Below are positions 11,907 through 21,672 of a DNA stretch of 64,000 nucleotides, one piece after another (the first letter of the stretch is position 1; each line of letters opens with the position of its first letter). The stretch is from Phlebopus portentosus (lineage: Eukaryota > Basidiomycota > Agaricomycetes > Boletales > Boletinellaceae). A model generated the notes under the pieces. It worked only from the letters and a program-made list of their open reading frames with translations, searched no databases and was not told where the DNA came from. The DNA lies in contig JAYXKI010000001.1 in the NCBI GenBank assembly GCA_037892935.1, forward strand, positions 2,232,001 to 2,296,000, read 5' to 3'. A program made the position numbers and the translations under genes.

Positions 11907-12498
11907 CGTACCAGTATTTGTCATAGCCAAGAAGACAATAGGGAAGGATGGCAAGCCGGAGTATAGAATTGTTATCGACTACAGAGGACTAAATGCAGTG
12001 GTCATTCCTGACCATCAGCCAATGCCTCTGTTACATATGCTCCCGGACGATCTTGCGCATGCCAAATGGTTCTCCACGCTGGATTTGCAAAGTGGGTACA
12101 ACAACATTCGAATACACCCTGGGCATGAGAAGTATGCCACCTTCAGAACTCACATGGGAGTATACCAGCCGATGGTAATGCAATTCGGATTAATGAATGC
12201 ACCTGCGGTATTCCAATGTGCCATGAACGAGCTCTTTCAGGACATGATTGGGCAGGGCATACTCATTTATTTGGATGACATTATAGTCTATGTGGAAACG
12301 GAACAGGAACATTGGGACCTGCTAGCAGAGGTATTGCGCAGGTTAAGAGAAGCAGACTTCTTCTGCAAACCAGAGAAGTGCTACTTTGGAAAGAAGGAAC
12401 TCGACTATCTAGGATTTGTAGTTAACCAGTCGGGCATGCAGATGGACCCCTACAAGGTAAAGGCAGTTCAAGAGTGGCCGGAGCTGTCAAGCAAGCGA
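11907..12498 (+). pseudogene. Element A Pol, middle part (RT core)
   Basis: RT continues from 3445 with VIAKKTIGKDGKPEYR and MPLLHMLPDDLAHAKW. It carries an intact YLDD catalytic box (ILIYLDDIIVY) and ends at VQEWPELSSKR, where the AGCGA duplication of element B begins. The continuation is at 31779 (IRKFIGFANFYRKF). Confidence 0.92.
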
Positions 12499-14105
12499 TG
12501 TTAGGACCAGCGTTTTCGGACGAGGTGGTCAGTCCGAGCGTACCGGAACAAGTCCCTGCTTCCTCCTTCTGACAATGGATAATTGGAGAGTAGAGTAGCG
12601 AAGGTTAGATGTACTACTAAGAAGCGAGCTATAGGCTCAAGCTTGACCCAGTAGTAGAGCAGAGGTTCAATCAAAGGGGTACAGTTATGATTGAAAGTAC
12701 AAAATAATTTTGCTGAGGGACAACACCCCGCTCAGCTGGCGCCTTAAATAAAGTTTCTACTGAATACTACCGACTACCAAATACTACCGACCATGCCTCA
12801 CCATTGGTCAGGACAATATGTTTCAGCTGGTGTCACTACTACTTTCTTAAGTCTGTAGTACCACTGACAACTCTGGTGGTGCTACCGAAACTCCTGGTTG
12901 CACCCCCAACTACTTCCTTCCCTATTAGGCAGGCCCTAATTTCCTTCCGTTCCGAAGAAGCTTTCCCCAGGCTTCTATCGATCTCCGTTCCTATCCCATG
13001 TTAATCCTTTAACGCCAATCCTCCCACGAGAGACTTCTTCCATGTGCCGCAACCTCGCTTCGCCGGCGCTCCGTTACTCCGGCCGAGCTTCTGCCGTTTA
13101 ATCTTCCATCATGGGGCTGACCGTTATCTCGGGATTTGGGATCGGCAACCCCTGCCGATCCTCGGAGATTAACCTTGGCGGCTGTGTAAATTTAGCAGAC
13201 ACCCTTCTGTGCCTAGCCGCGATATCGATGTCGGAGAATTGTAATCCGGTACCCGACGTTAACCTGTATCTTCTTCCCAGGTGATTCGTCCCGCGCCATT
13301 CGTCGACTGTAATAACCCCTTCTTCCGATCGTTCCCATGCTTCTAGCATTCGATCCGTTGCTTCTTCGATAAGACTTTCGACGTCCGATGGCGCCCTGTA
13401 ATAGATTGGCCAATCGACTTCCACTGCAGTGTTTCGACACAAGGTCTGGTGACGATGCTGATTGATCCAAGCTCTCACGCCAACCTTCAGTGCATAGATA
13501 TCCCTATCGCCGAGCCATACAGATACCTCGTGGTCGTATGCGCTCATTCCGCGGTTCGGTAATGGTTGGTCCAACGTTCGTTCTGAGGGTCCGGGTTTAT
13601 GCCGAATCTTGACATCGGCTCCTTCCCTAGTTACTAAGCGCTCCACAAAGTTCTTGAGGAGCCACTCCGAAAGAACCCAACTCCTTTGGTATGCCAAGTA
13701 GCAGTTTGTACAGACCAGGCTTTCATGAACAAAGCATCTGGTTGCACTATGTCGATATCGTCTCTTCTGCAGGAGTTCCACGTATCTTGCGATGTTCCGT
13801 TCTTCCATGTCCACGTAGCTTCACTCGGGTGGAGGAGTATGTCCAATATGCATTCCAGCTAGTCCTTGCTGTAAATCGTATGGATCCTCCCTTTCGTCGC
13901 GTTCGTCCTCATAATATCGTCGATCGGGTTCCTCTTGAATATATTCCACAGCGACCTCCCCAGTTCCTTGCTGTACTAGTGGGCGGGAATCGCCTCCACT
14001 ATTCTGTCCTTGAAGCCTTTCGAAATGCTCTGGATTGGGCTGCATAATTCGGTGTGTAAAGCGTCTGATACCACGCCGCATTGTATATCCACAATTTTCG
14101 TAACA
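12499..14105 (-). repeat. Element B 3' LTR
   Basis: A 1607-bp repeat of 30167-31773, with TGTTAC and GTAACA/CCTAACA type ends on the element strand. The purine-rich TTAAGGGGAGGAA lies directly upstream (plus-strand 14106-14119) as polypurine tract. The LTR contains a 327-codon frame near its start, then a TTTATTTAAG TATA-like box and the predicted RNA start. Confidence 0.93.
13098..14081 (-). CDS. LTR-encoded protein frame, copy in B 3' LTR (one stop)
   Basis: The frame begins 24 nt inside the LTR at an ATG (MRRGIRRFTHRIMQPN) and runs 327 codons to MMED. It holds an acidic tract (YYEDERDEREDPYD), a cysteine pair (VCTNCYLAYQRSW) and a C-terminal half rich in W and Y. A TGA stands at 13821-13823 where element A has CGA, and both LTRs of B share it, so B transposed with this stop. 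An ATG three codons past a GTG (MEERNIARYV) would still give an uninterrupted protein of about 236 residues. No known domain is recognised. A Gag-, Env- or integrase-like identity is not supported. Confidence 0.6.
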
Positions 14106-14537
14106 TTCCTCCCCTTAAGATCCACTTCGGACTGCAAGGAGAGTGTGGATCCCTTAATTGTGGTAGCCATAATCTTGCTGTTTCGTATTGTTGCTTCCCA
14201 GACCAAATCCTTCTTGTGTACTAGTGTCTCATTCCTCTTGTCTGGAATAACTGTAGCACTGTACATCCAGAGTCCTCCACTCATTATTGAGCATGTGACC
14301 TGACGCACAACCCGTCCGAACAAAAGTGCGGCAGTCATGTGACTTAAACACTTCCTGTTTGGATGAGAGGGTGGTAATCACGTGATTGACGCTCAACCTG
14401 TTCTCAGAGAAAGGTGGCAGTCACGTGACACTTGCTCAATAACTCAAAGCCTCGCTGAGTGTCGGCTTCCAACATACTAGATGCTTCCCAACATGCTAGG
14501 AATAGTTTAACGACTTGTTCAGGTCAGATATGCTTTC
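14106..14537 (-). promoter_or_regulatory. Element B 3' non-coding region with E-box cluster
   Basis: The stretch between the pol stop and the 3' LTR holds four E-box-type hexamers: CATGTG at 14292 and 14336, CACGTG at 14379 and 14422. Three sit in near-palindromes of the TCACGTGA kind, known targets of bHLH factors. The same sites in A (34390-34540) are partly changed to CATGTG/CACATG. No gene is seen. Confidence 0.5.
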
Positions 14538-17500
14538 CTAAGCATCGCTGAACTCGCTATCCGAGGAGTCAGCCCAAAACCAATCCTTATATGAAGGATC
14601 CCCTTTTTCTTCTAGCAGATCCCATCTGCGAACTGGCAGCGCTTTGTTTCGAGTGAATGGCCTTTTTGCGGCTCTCCAATGACGCTTGTGCCATTCCGGA
14701 TAACCGAAATCTCGCTGCTTGATACCTGTCTTGCTCTGGTATCTTCTTCTCCTAATTACCCTCTGAGCTATGGACTCTCCTAGTGCCGTCCTCAGGAACT
14801 CGTCATCTTCCTTCTTGATGTTGATTACTCTCTGCGTAGAGTCTATAATATCTGCGATCTTCTTTCTAGAGGGGAGATCTATCGTGTCTGGCCAACGATT
14901 CCTCTCGTGATACTCCCGCAATTTCTCTGGGGCATTGCGCAGCCCTTCTACAGGTTCCCAGGTATTCTCTTCCTCCGGGTAGCCTAGCCATTTAACCTGA
15001 TATTCCCATTTTCCGTGCCTTTTCCTCATGTCCCGGATCGCTTCGACCTCATACTCGGTTTCTCCAGCGATAACTTCTGGTGGTGGTCTTGTTCTCTGTG
15101 CCGGATCTTTTCTTTCTCGATAGGGAATTAATAGTCCTGCATAGAACACCGGGTGGATTCTTAATTCCTTCGGAAGATCCAACTCGTAGTTGACTAGCCC
15201 ATGCTTCGCGATGACTTGATAAGGTCCTAGGTTTCTATCCCCTAGCTTCCTAGTGGGAACTAGCAAGGTTAGATTCCGACCATCTAACATAACTTTATCG
15301 CCAACTTCGAATGACGGCATTGGGCCTCGGTGTCTGTCTGCGAATCTCTTCATCGCGTCTCGTGCCTTCTCCAGCGCCTTTGTTGCTTCTTCTTGATTCT
15401 TCTTTCGCATAGCCACATAGTCCTGTGTTCCTCGGATCGGAAGCTTGAATCCTAATTCCGGCTGAAATCCATACACCAATTCAAACGGTGTCTTGCCTGT
15501 ACTAGAGTGAGAGCGACTGTTATAGGCGAATTCTGCCATAGGTAGATGTTCATCCCAATCGTCTTGCTGCAAGCTGGAATAGCACCGTAGCAGCTGTTCC
15601 ATCTCTTGGTTTACTCGCTCTGTTTGTCCATCTGTTTGTGGATGATATGCCGTGCTAAGCTTCGTTTCAATCCCGAGGGCCTGGTTCACCTGTTCTGTAA
15701 ACCGGCTAGCGAATTGAGGTCCCCTGTCGCTGATTACTGTCTTCGGAGTTCCGACCTTGCTGTAGACATAATTGATCATCAAGTCCGCAGTGGTCTTCGA
15801 GTTTGCATTTACTGTAGTAGGTATAAAAGTTCCCATTTTAGAGAACCTGTCTACCACCACTAGTATCGCATTGTTTCCTTTGCTCGTCGTTGGAAGTCCG
15901 GTGACATAGTCCATGGTAATCTCGTCGTAGGGCTTTGTCGCTATCTGCAATGGTTGTAGCGGTGGTTGCGTTTTTCCTCGTCGTGCTTTCGTCCTTTGGC
16001 ACACGTCGCATGTGCGCACGTATTCTTCGACCCATTCCCTCATCTTTGGCCACCAAACTCTTCTTTCCAGTTTGTCTATAGTCTTCTGTAACCCCGGGTG
16101 TCCTGACGCCGGTGCGTCATGGCACTGTCGTACAATTTCCTTCTTGACTTCTTCATCTGGTGGGATAACCAATTTGTCATCCTTCCACCAATATCCTTCT
16201 TCGAACGTTCCGATTGCTGGCTCTTTGGATCGTTCATAGGCGTTTCGAATCTTCTCTCCCAGTTCAGGACCCCCTGTAAGCTCAAATACTCGTACTGTGC
16301 GCATGGGCAGGTCCGATGTTCTGAACAATTGCGGAGGAAGTAGGACTTGTTCTGGCTGGTCCTCTTGGCCCTGTTCGTAGTCTGGCCTTCTTGATAATGC
16401 ATCCGCTCGTGAATTCTTGGTTCCAGGTCGATACTCGATTCGAAATCGAAATCTGCTGAGAAATGTCGCCCATCTTGCTTGGCGGCCACTTAGCTTTCTA
16501 GCTCCCATAAAATATCGAAGGTTAGCTTGATCGCTGACCACTCGAATCTCGTGTTTAGCTCCTTCCAAGTGGTGCCTCCAGTTGCTCAAAGCCTTGACAA
16601 TCGCTAGTAATTCCTTGTCCATTACTGGATAGTTATTCTCGGCGTCTCGATAGGTGTTCGACCAATATCCAATGGGGTGCAAAATTTCATCGTCCCCAAG
16701 CTGCGAGAGCACGGCTCCCATCGCAAAGTTTGACGCATCGGTTTCCAGCACAAATTGCTTCTCATGATCCAGCCGTACTAGCATTGGTGCAGTGGTAAAA
16801 GCTTCTTTAAGTTTCCTAAAGCTCTCTTGTTGTCGTTCTCCCCAGGTAAACGTCTTCTTGCTGGACATAAGTTCCGTTAGTGGCCTAGCAATCTTGGCGA
16901 AGCCTTCGATAAATTTACGGTAGAAGTTTGCGAAACCGATAAACTTTCGAATGTCTCTCTTGCTTGACAAATCCGGCCATTCTTGAACTGCTTTTACCTT
17001 GTAGGGGTCCATCTGCATGCCCGACTGGTTGACCACAAATCCTAAATAGTCGAGTTCCTTCTTTCCGAAGTAGCACTTCTCTGGTTTGCAGAAGAAGTCT
17101 GCTTCCCTTAACCTGCGCAATACTTCTGCTAACAGGTCCCAATGTTCCTGTTTCGTCTCCGCATAGATTATAATGTTGTCCAAATAAATGAGTATGCCCT
17201 GCCCAATCATATCCTGAAAGAGCTCGTTCATTGCACGTTGGAATACCGCAGGTGCATTCATTAATCCAAACTGCATTACCATCGGCTGGTATACTCCCAT
17301 GTGAGTCCTGAAGGCGGCATACTTCTCATGCCCAGGGTGTATTCGGATGTTGTTATACCCACTTCGCAAATCCAATGTAGAGAACCATTTGGCATGTGCA
17401 AGATCGTCCGGGAGCATATGTAGCAGAGGCATTGGTTGGTGGTCTGGAATAACCACCGCATTTAGCCCTCTATAGTCGATAACAATTCTGTACTCCGGCT

Positions 17501-19302
17501 TGCCATCCTTCCCTATTGTCTTCTTGGCTATGACAAATACTGGTGCGCAAGTGTTCGCCTTTTCTTCAGCTGGTACTCGGTTTCCTACAACACGAATCCA
17601 TCCCTTCTTCAGATCCTCGCGAATCCATTCTTCTACCGCACGCTTTTCAGCAGGAGCGAGTGGGTATACCGGTCCAGGTTTCGGGAGCTCTGCCCCTGGT
17701 AGGAGCTCGATCTTCATGTCCCATTGTCCTGACTTAGGTAGCCGCTTAGCAGCATCCTTGTCGAACCTATCCCTGAACTCCCATATTTGTTTTGGAAGAA
17801 TGTCTTCGAGGGATTTGTCGCCCGCAGCGCCTGCCATCCTTTCATCGAGTGCTTTCTCCTGCGCATATTTTTGAGCTATACTGTTATACTTGAGAAGGCG
17901 TTCTCTCCGAGATGCGACTTGTCGATGCTCTAGGCGGCGGATCCAGTGAGGAGGCTTGGGTGGCCTTCCTCTTCGAGAGGCGTCCTCCGCTTCCATCGAG
18001 GTAGCGGGCTTGTGCGATCCTAGGATACCCTTGAACTCCGTCTCAGATCCAGCTCTTCTCTCTAGCACTTTTCCTTCCACTTTGGGCGGCTGCATAACCG
18101 AGTCAACAGGCGTGCGCCATCGGCGCCTCTTCTGCCCCTGCGAGAGCCTCTGCTCCATCGCGGCATAATTCGAAATGAACCTGTTACCTTTACCATTTGT
18201 TTTCCCTGTTGGAGCAGGGCCCTGCATTTGGTCCTTAAACCGTGGTCTTCGCGGGCGCACTTGAGCTCCCGAAGCTAGCCTACTTGATGATTGCGGCGTA
18301 CTAACTTCGGCCCCGTGCCACTTGAGTGGGACTACCCTCCCTTTGGGGTGGACCACTTTCCTAGACACTAGCCTACCCTTGAACGGCGTCTCATGTCTAG
18401 TCACTCCTCGGTCTCTCATAGGAGGAGATCTCGCTAGGTGGCTGAACCTAGTACGCTTCGTATCCTTAGTTCTACGGCGCTCCCGACCCGAAGTACTCCT
18501 GCTTGTACCTCTGCTTCGTGTGGTGAAGCTTACCGACTGCTTTTGCACTGCCAGGGTTGAGTCATTTTGGCCCTCGTGCACGGATGGAGGAGTCCACTCC
18601 ACCCTAATACTCCTTATAACAGGGTTCGATTCTGTACCACTTCCTCCACTCTTCTGTCGACGCATCTTGAGAGGATCAGGTGCGTAATGTCCGGGCTTTC
18701 CTCCTTTAGGTGGTACACTAGGCTTCTTCCTTCTACTCGTATCAGATCCTTCTGCATCGATCGTCATTTGTGCTTGTATTTCTTCCCGCACTCTTGCTTG
18801 GTCTTCAGATGTTATTGGCGTTCCCAGGCTTCCCTGAATTGCCATCAGCTGAAGACGCGCTGTATACATGCTGCCATATTCATCGAGGAGCTCATTATGC
18901 TTGGCGCCCTTGTCCATTTCTCTGACCATGGTGCGGTATACTGCACCATCCGCATCCTCAACACTGTCAAAGTCGTGCCAGTTTTGCTCGTCCTTTGTTA
19001 TTCGGCACTTGTCCCCGAACCGATAGAATTTCCATCTTCCTTCTTGTTTAGCGAAGAAGAGTTCTGGCAGCTTGTACATGACTTCTTCGAACGTGACAAG
19101 CGGTGCTGCGGGTTCCTTTTCTTTTCCTTTGTCTGGTGGTACGATCATAGGTTCTTCTTCTATGTCTTCCTCCACGGTTTCTTGTCCTGTTTCGATGTCG
19201 CTGTGGTAATAGACCCTAGTTTCCCAAGCTTCTTCCTTTTCATCATCGGCATCCCATTCGGGTGGAATGTAGTCTGGAATTCTTCGCCATCTTCTGCGTT
19301 TC
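14538..19302 (-). CDS. Element B Pol, C-terminal part (linker, RT, RNase H, integrase, chromodomain)
   Basis: An uninterrupted frame continues the protease segment at 25961-26478 once C is removed. Domain order is basic linker, RT, RNase H ([15 protein letters not shown]), integrase zinc finger (HDAPASGHPG, CDVCQRTKAR), DDE core (MDYVTGLP, SDRGPQF, TDGQTERVNQE), chromodomain (EYEVEAIRDMRKR, WLGYPEEENTWEP), then a basic tail of about 100 residues ending SSDSEFSDA. The RT site reads YLDN instead of YLDD (codon at 17175-17177), so polymerase activity should be lost. The reading continues past 19302 only into the LTR of C, and those residues are not part of the protein. Element A supplies the unmutated comparison. 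Confidence 0.92.
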
Positions 19303-19760
19303 TGTAAGGACTCGAACATTTTCCTTTTCTTTTCTGACGTCATCATTTATTTTAATATTCTTTTTCTTTTCTTTTATTTTTCTTATGCGCTTATTCATCC
19401 TTTTGCCGGAACATTCCACAATGTTCTATCACGCTCACTAATCATCCCATTCCTTGTCATGTGACTTCCCATTAGGGTAGACCTTTCCCGCGCCCAAAGT
19501 CTATATAAGTAGATAGTTTGACTCTTTCGTTCCTTGTCTTTCTATTCTACTTACCTTCACTGCGACCTAGGTATCTACTCTTGTATTATTAGTTTGCTGA
19601 ACTCTACTTACCTTCACTGCGACCTAGCGTTCGACGGTCTGGACTTAAGCCTCGTCTTAGCTGTCTTGACCTGAGCAACGTGTTTGGGATTACCTCATTC
19701 ACGCTTGTTTGTTGTTGTGTTGGCCTGCCTCGACTCAGTCCTTGAGCCGTCCGCCTAACA
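19303..19760 (+). repeat. Element C 5' LTR with promoter
   Basis: TGTAAGG...CCTAACA, 458 bp. TATATAA at 19503-19509 lies 33 nt before GTCTTTCTATT (19536-19546), the likely RNA start. A T-rich/A-rich tract and a CATGTG E-box lie upstream. A 57-bp spaced duplication of TTACCTTCAC (19551 and 19608) follows. A different LTR tail separates C from D and E3. Confidence 0.95.
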
Positions 19761-19761
19761 T

Positions 19762-19772
19762 AATAGAAAGAC
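19762..19772 (+). other. Element C primer binding site, self-priming type
   Basis: AATAGAAAGAC, one base downstream of the LTR, is the perfect 11-nt complement of 19536-19546. In Tf1 the primer for minus-strand synthesis is the folded-back first 11 nt of the RNA, and position, length and complementarity match that scheme here. Confidence 0.78.
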
Positions 19773-19923
19773 CTACCTCTGGCTCACGCCCGATTCCGTT
19801 GTCGTCGAGCGCTCGCCTGTGACGTGTCCCCTGAAGTATATCTTCGAAGGACGACATCAAACGAAACCCGGTTCCTACCGTGCAGACAACAAACCCCTAT
19901 CTTGCCCGTCGAAGTCCGATTGA

Positions 19924-20190
19924 CTCCGACGTGACCCGATAGTACCCGAAGTATCAACCAATTACATCACCGTGGCGCTCCGAATCACCCTTCTCTGGAA
20001 CTCCCATCAAACCTTCTCGTGGGTAACACATAGAGTCCAGTCGTCGACAAGTATCTCCTTCATTATCTACCTCGGAGCCTTTCGTTTAGTCATCAATTTC
20101 AAAGACGAGCCGGTTATCCGAAGTCGGTCCCGCCCGAACAGCATCCCGATCCCCGATCCACCCCCAGCCTATCAAGGTGGAGCTAACTGA
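19924..20190 (+). CDS. ATG-less conserved leader frame of element C
   Basis: The open frame of about 88 codons has no ATG. It reads VALRITLLWNSHQTFSW ... PPPAYQGGAN and ends at TGA 20188-20190, overlapping the extended gag frame by 14 nt in another register. Compared with element D (4056-4274), most base differences fall at third codon positions and the protein is almost unchanged. That is what translation under selection would leave. GTG at 19972 is a possible near-cognate start. It could be an upstream peptide or, through a +1 shift, an N-terminal part of Gag. Function is unknown. Confidence 0.45.
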   Translation, partial: LRRDPIVPEVSTNYITVALRITLLWNSHQTFSWVTHRVQSSTSISFIIYLGAFRLVINFKDEPVIRSRSRPNSIPIPDPPPAYQGGAN

Positions 20191-21631
20191 CGAGCAACGA
20201 GCGGCCCTCCCTGCGAACTCTAGGTGGAGCGCCTCGCGGGGACATTATATCGTCAAAGCAGGAAATCAAGTCTTCGGCGCCTGGTGGGACGAGACTGCCA
20301 AGAGGTGGTACTCCCAGAGGGAAGGAAGGTCCATCCACTGGAGAGTGAAACAAGAAGACGACGTAGACGAGCCCTCACCTCCTACTCCGACGCAACCAAC
20401 GGCCCCCTTACCAGAACCATCGGGTTCGACCACTCAAGCGTTGGCCCCCACTGTTGAGCCTTCCCCGGCATTTGGAAAGTTCCGAGAACCAGCGCCGCTT
20501 ATACCAAGCGAAGAAGACAAAGAAGAAGAAGAAGAACACGAGATGTCATTATCGAAGGAAGCGATGACTGATCTCGCGACGGCGGTCGCACTAGCGCTCC
20601 AAGCAGCAGGCGAAGGCGCGAACCAAGGATCAAAGGTGTCGAAGAAGGTCCACGTCGCCAAACCAAGAGACTTCGATGGTGAACACGATTATGTGGACTT
20701 CAAGCGAGAGCTGCGCCTCTACATCTACGCATCTGAGTCAGAGTTCAGGATGAACAAGAGTAAGATTATGTTCGCCCTGTCATACATGAAGAGTGGTGCT
20801 GCGGCTCGCTGGGCAGAGAGTTACACCAGTGGAGCAGTCGATGCAGACGGCAACCTGACGTTCACGGATGCCTGGGACGCCTTCTTAAAGAAGCTGGACA
20901 CTTCGTTCGATGACCCTGCCAGATCCCAAAAGGCCTTCGAACGACTAGATGCAATGTACCAAGGAGACCTCAACGCCGACGAGTTTTTCAACAAGTTTGA
21001 CATTTGTCGAGTGGATGCTGGCCTAGCAACAGAGGCACACGACGAATGGTTGATGAGTCGCCTGAAGAGGGCGCTAAACCCAAAGGTTGTGGAAGGGGTC
21101 ATGAGATTGCCCAATGAACCGACGTCGTATGAAGAGTTCAAGAAAGCCGCCGTCAAGGTCGACAGGGTCGAGCGCCAAATCAGGGACCTGATGGCTGAAC
21201 GTCGGAGAAAGACAATTAATTCGACAGCGATGAAACCAGCTCCAACACCACCAATGAGACGTTTTATGCCGCCTCAACAAGCAGCCCATCCTTTCATACC
21301 CCCCACTCAAGATCGTCGTGATGCTACAGGAGTAACGTATGGAGGCTTAGGACAACCCATGGATGTGATGATGAACCAGGCGCGTCGTACACGTGCTTGT
21401 TACAAGTGTGGTCAGGTGGGCCATTACATCAGGGAATGCCCGCGAGGTTGTGAAGCAATACGTGCCATCATCGCAGCCTTCGTCCCAGCAGACAGAAAGG
21501 CGCTCTTCGAGGAACTCGGCCAAGCAAAGGAATCCTCCTTCGAAGAGGACGACAACGTCGATGTACGAGCGGTACCTGCTGAGCTGGAAGAACTCATAGA
21601 AGGCGAGGGTTTTCCAGAAGACCAGGCGTAG
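20177..21631 (+). CDS. Element C Gag
   Basis: The frame is uninterrupted. The first ATG anywhere in the predicted RNA is at 20543 and lies in this frame, giving a protein of about 362 residues (MSLSKEAMTDLATAVALAL). The frame is open and protein-conserved upstream of that ATG (LTDEQRAALP, AWWDETAKRWYS, then a proline-rich and an acidic stretch), so a longer form from a non-ATG start is likely as well. The capsid-like region follows (KKVHVAKPRDFDGEHDY, SYMKSGAAARWAESY), then a CCHC knuckle (CYKCGQVGHYIREC) near residues 408-421 of the long form. Gag forms the particle and binds RNA. It ends at TAG 21629-21631, inside the frameshift stem. Confidence 0.9.
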   Translation: MELTDEQRAALPANSRWSASRGHYIVKAGNQVFGAWWDETAKRWYSQREGRSIHWRVKQEDDVDEPSPPTPTQPTAPLPEPSGSTTQALAPTVEPSPAFGKFREPAPLIPSEEDKEEEEEHEMSLSKEAMTDLATAVALALQAAGEGANQGSKVSKKVHVAKPRDFDGEHDYVDFKRELRLYIYASESEFRMNKSKIMFALSYMKSGAAARWAESYTSGAVDADGNLTFTDAWDAFLKKLDTSFDDPARSQKAFERLDAMYQGDLNADEFFNKFDICRVDAGLATEAHDEWLMSRLKRALNPKVVEGVMRLPNEPTSYEEFKKAAVKVDRVERQIRDLMAERRRKTINSTAMKPAPTPPMRRFMPPQQAAHPFIPPTQDRRDATGVTYGGLGQPMDVMMNQARRTRACYKCGQVGHYIRECPRGCEAIRAIIAAFVPADRKALFEELGQAKESSFEEDDNVDVRAVPAELEELIEGEGFPEDQA

Positions 21632-21649
21632 ACGTCGGAACGACTGGTC
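21607..21649 (+). promoter_or_regulatory. -1 ribosomal frameshift signal, element C gag-pol
   Basis: The heptamer G GGT TTT (21607-21613) is in the correct gag register. A 6-nt spacer leads to GACCA (21620-21624), which pairs with TGGTC (21645-21649) and encloses GTCG-GAA-CGAC (21634-21644), stacked directly on the outer stem. Pol is open in the -1 frame from 21583 onward. The arrangement is retained in D and, with a wobble pair and a mismatch, in E3. Confidence 0.65.
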
Positions 21650-21672
21650 GGTCTCCTAAAGGACTCTTTTCG

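Noticed and set aside
12850..12930. Possible short hairpin array from the repeated CTACCGA/GGTGGT words in the A/B LTR
   Set aside because: The words are low-complexity repeats near the promoter and form no consistent stem in all three LTR copies.
18567..19307. A 246-residue plus-strand frame in element B
   Set aside because: Antisense to the conserved Pol linker of B; the head is not ATG-conserved and it is broken in A.
14538..19346. A 1602-residue frame with an N-terminus MMTSEKKRKMFESLQ
   Set aside because: The first residues come from the LTR of element C read backwards. The real B Pol starts in the protease segment at 26478 and is only interrupted by C.
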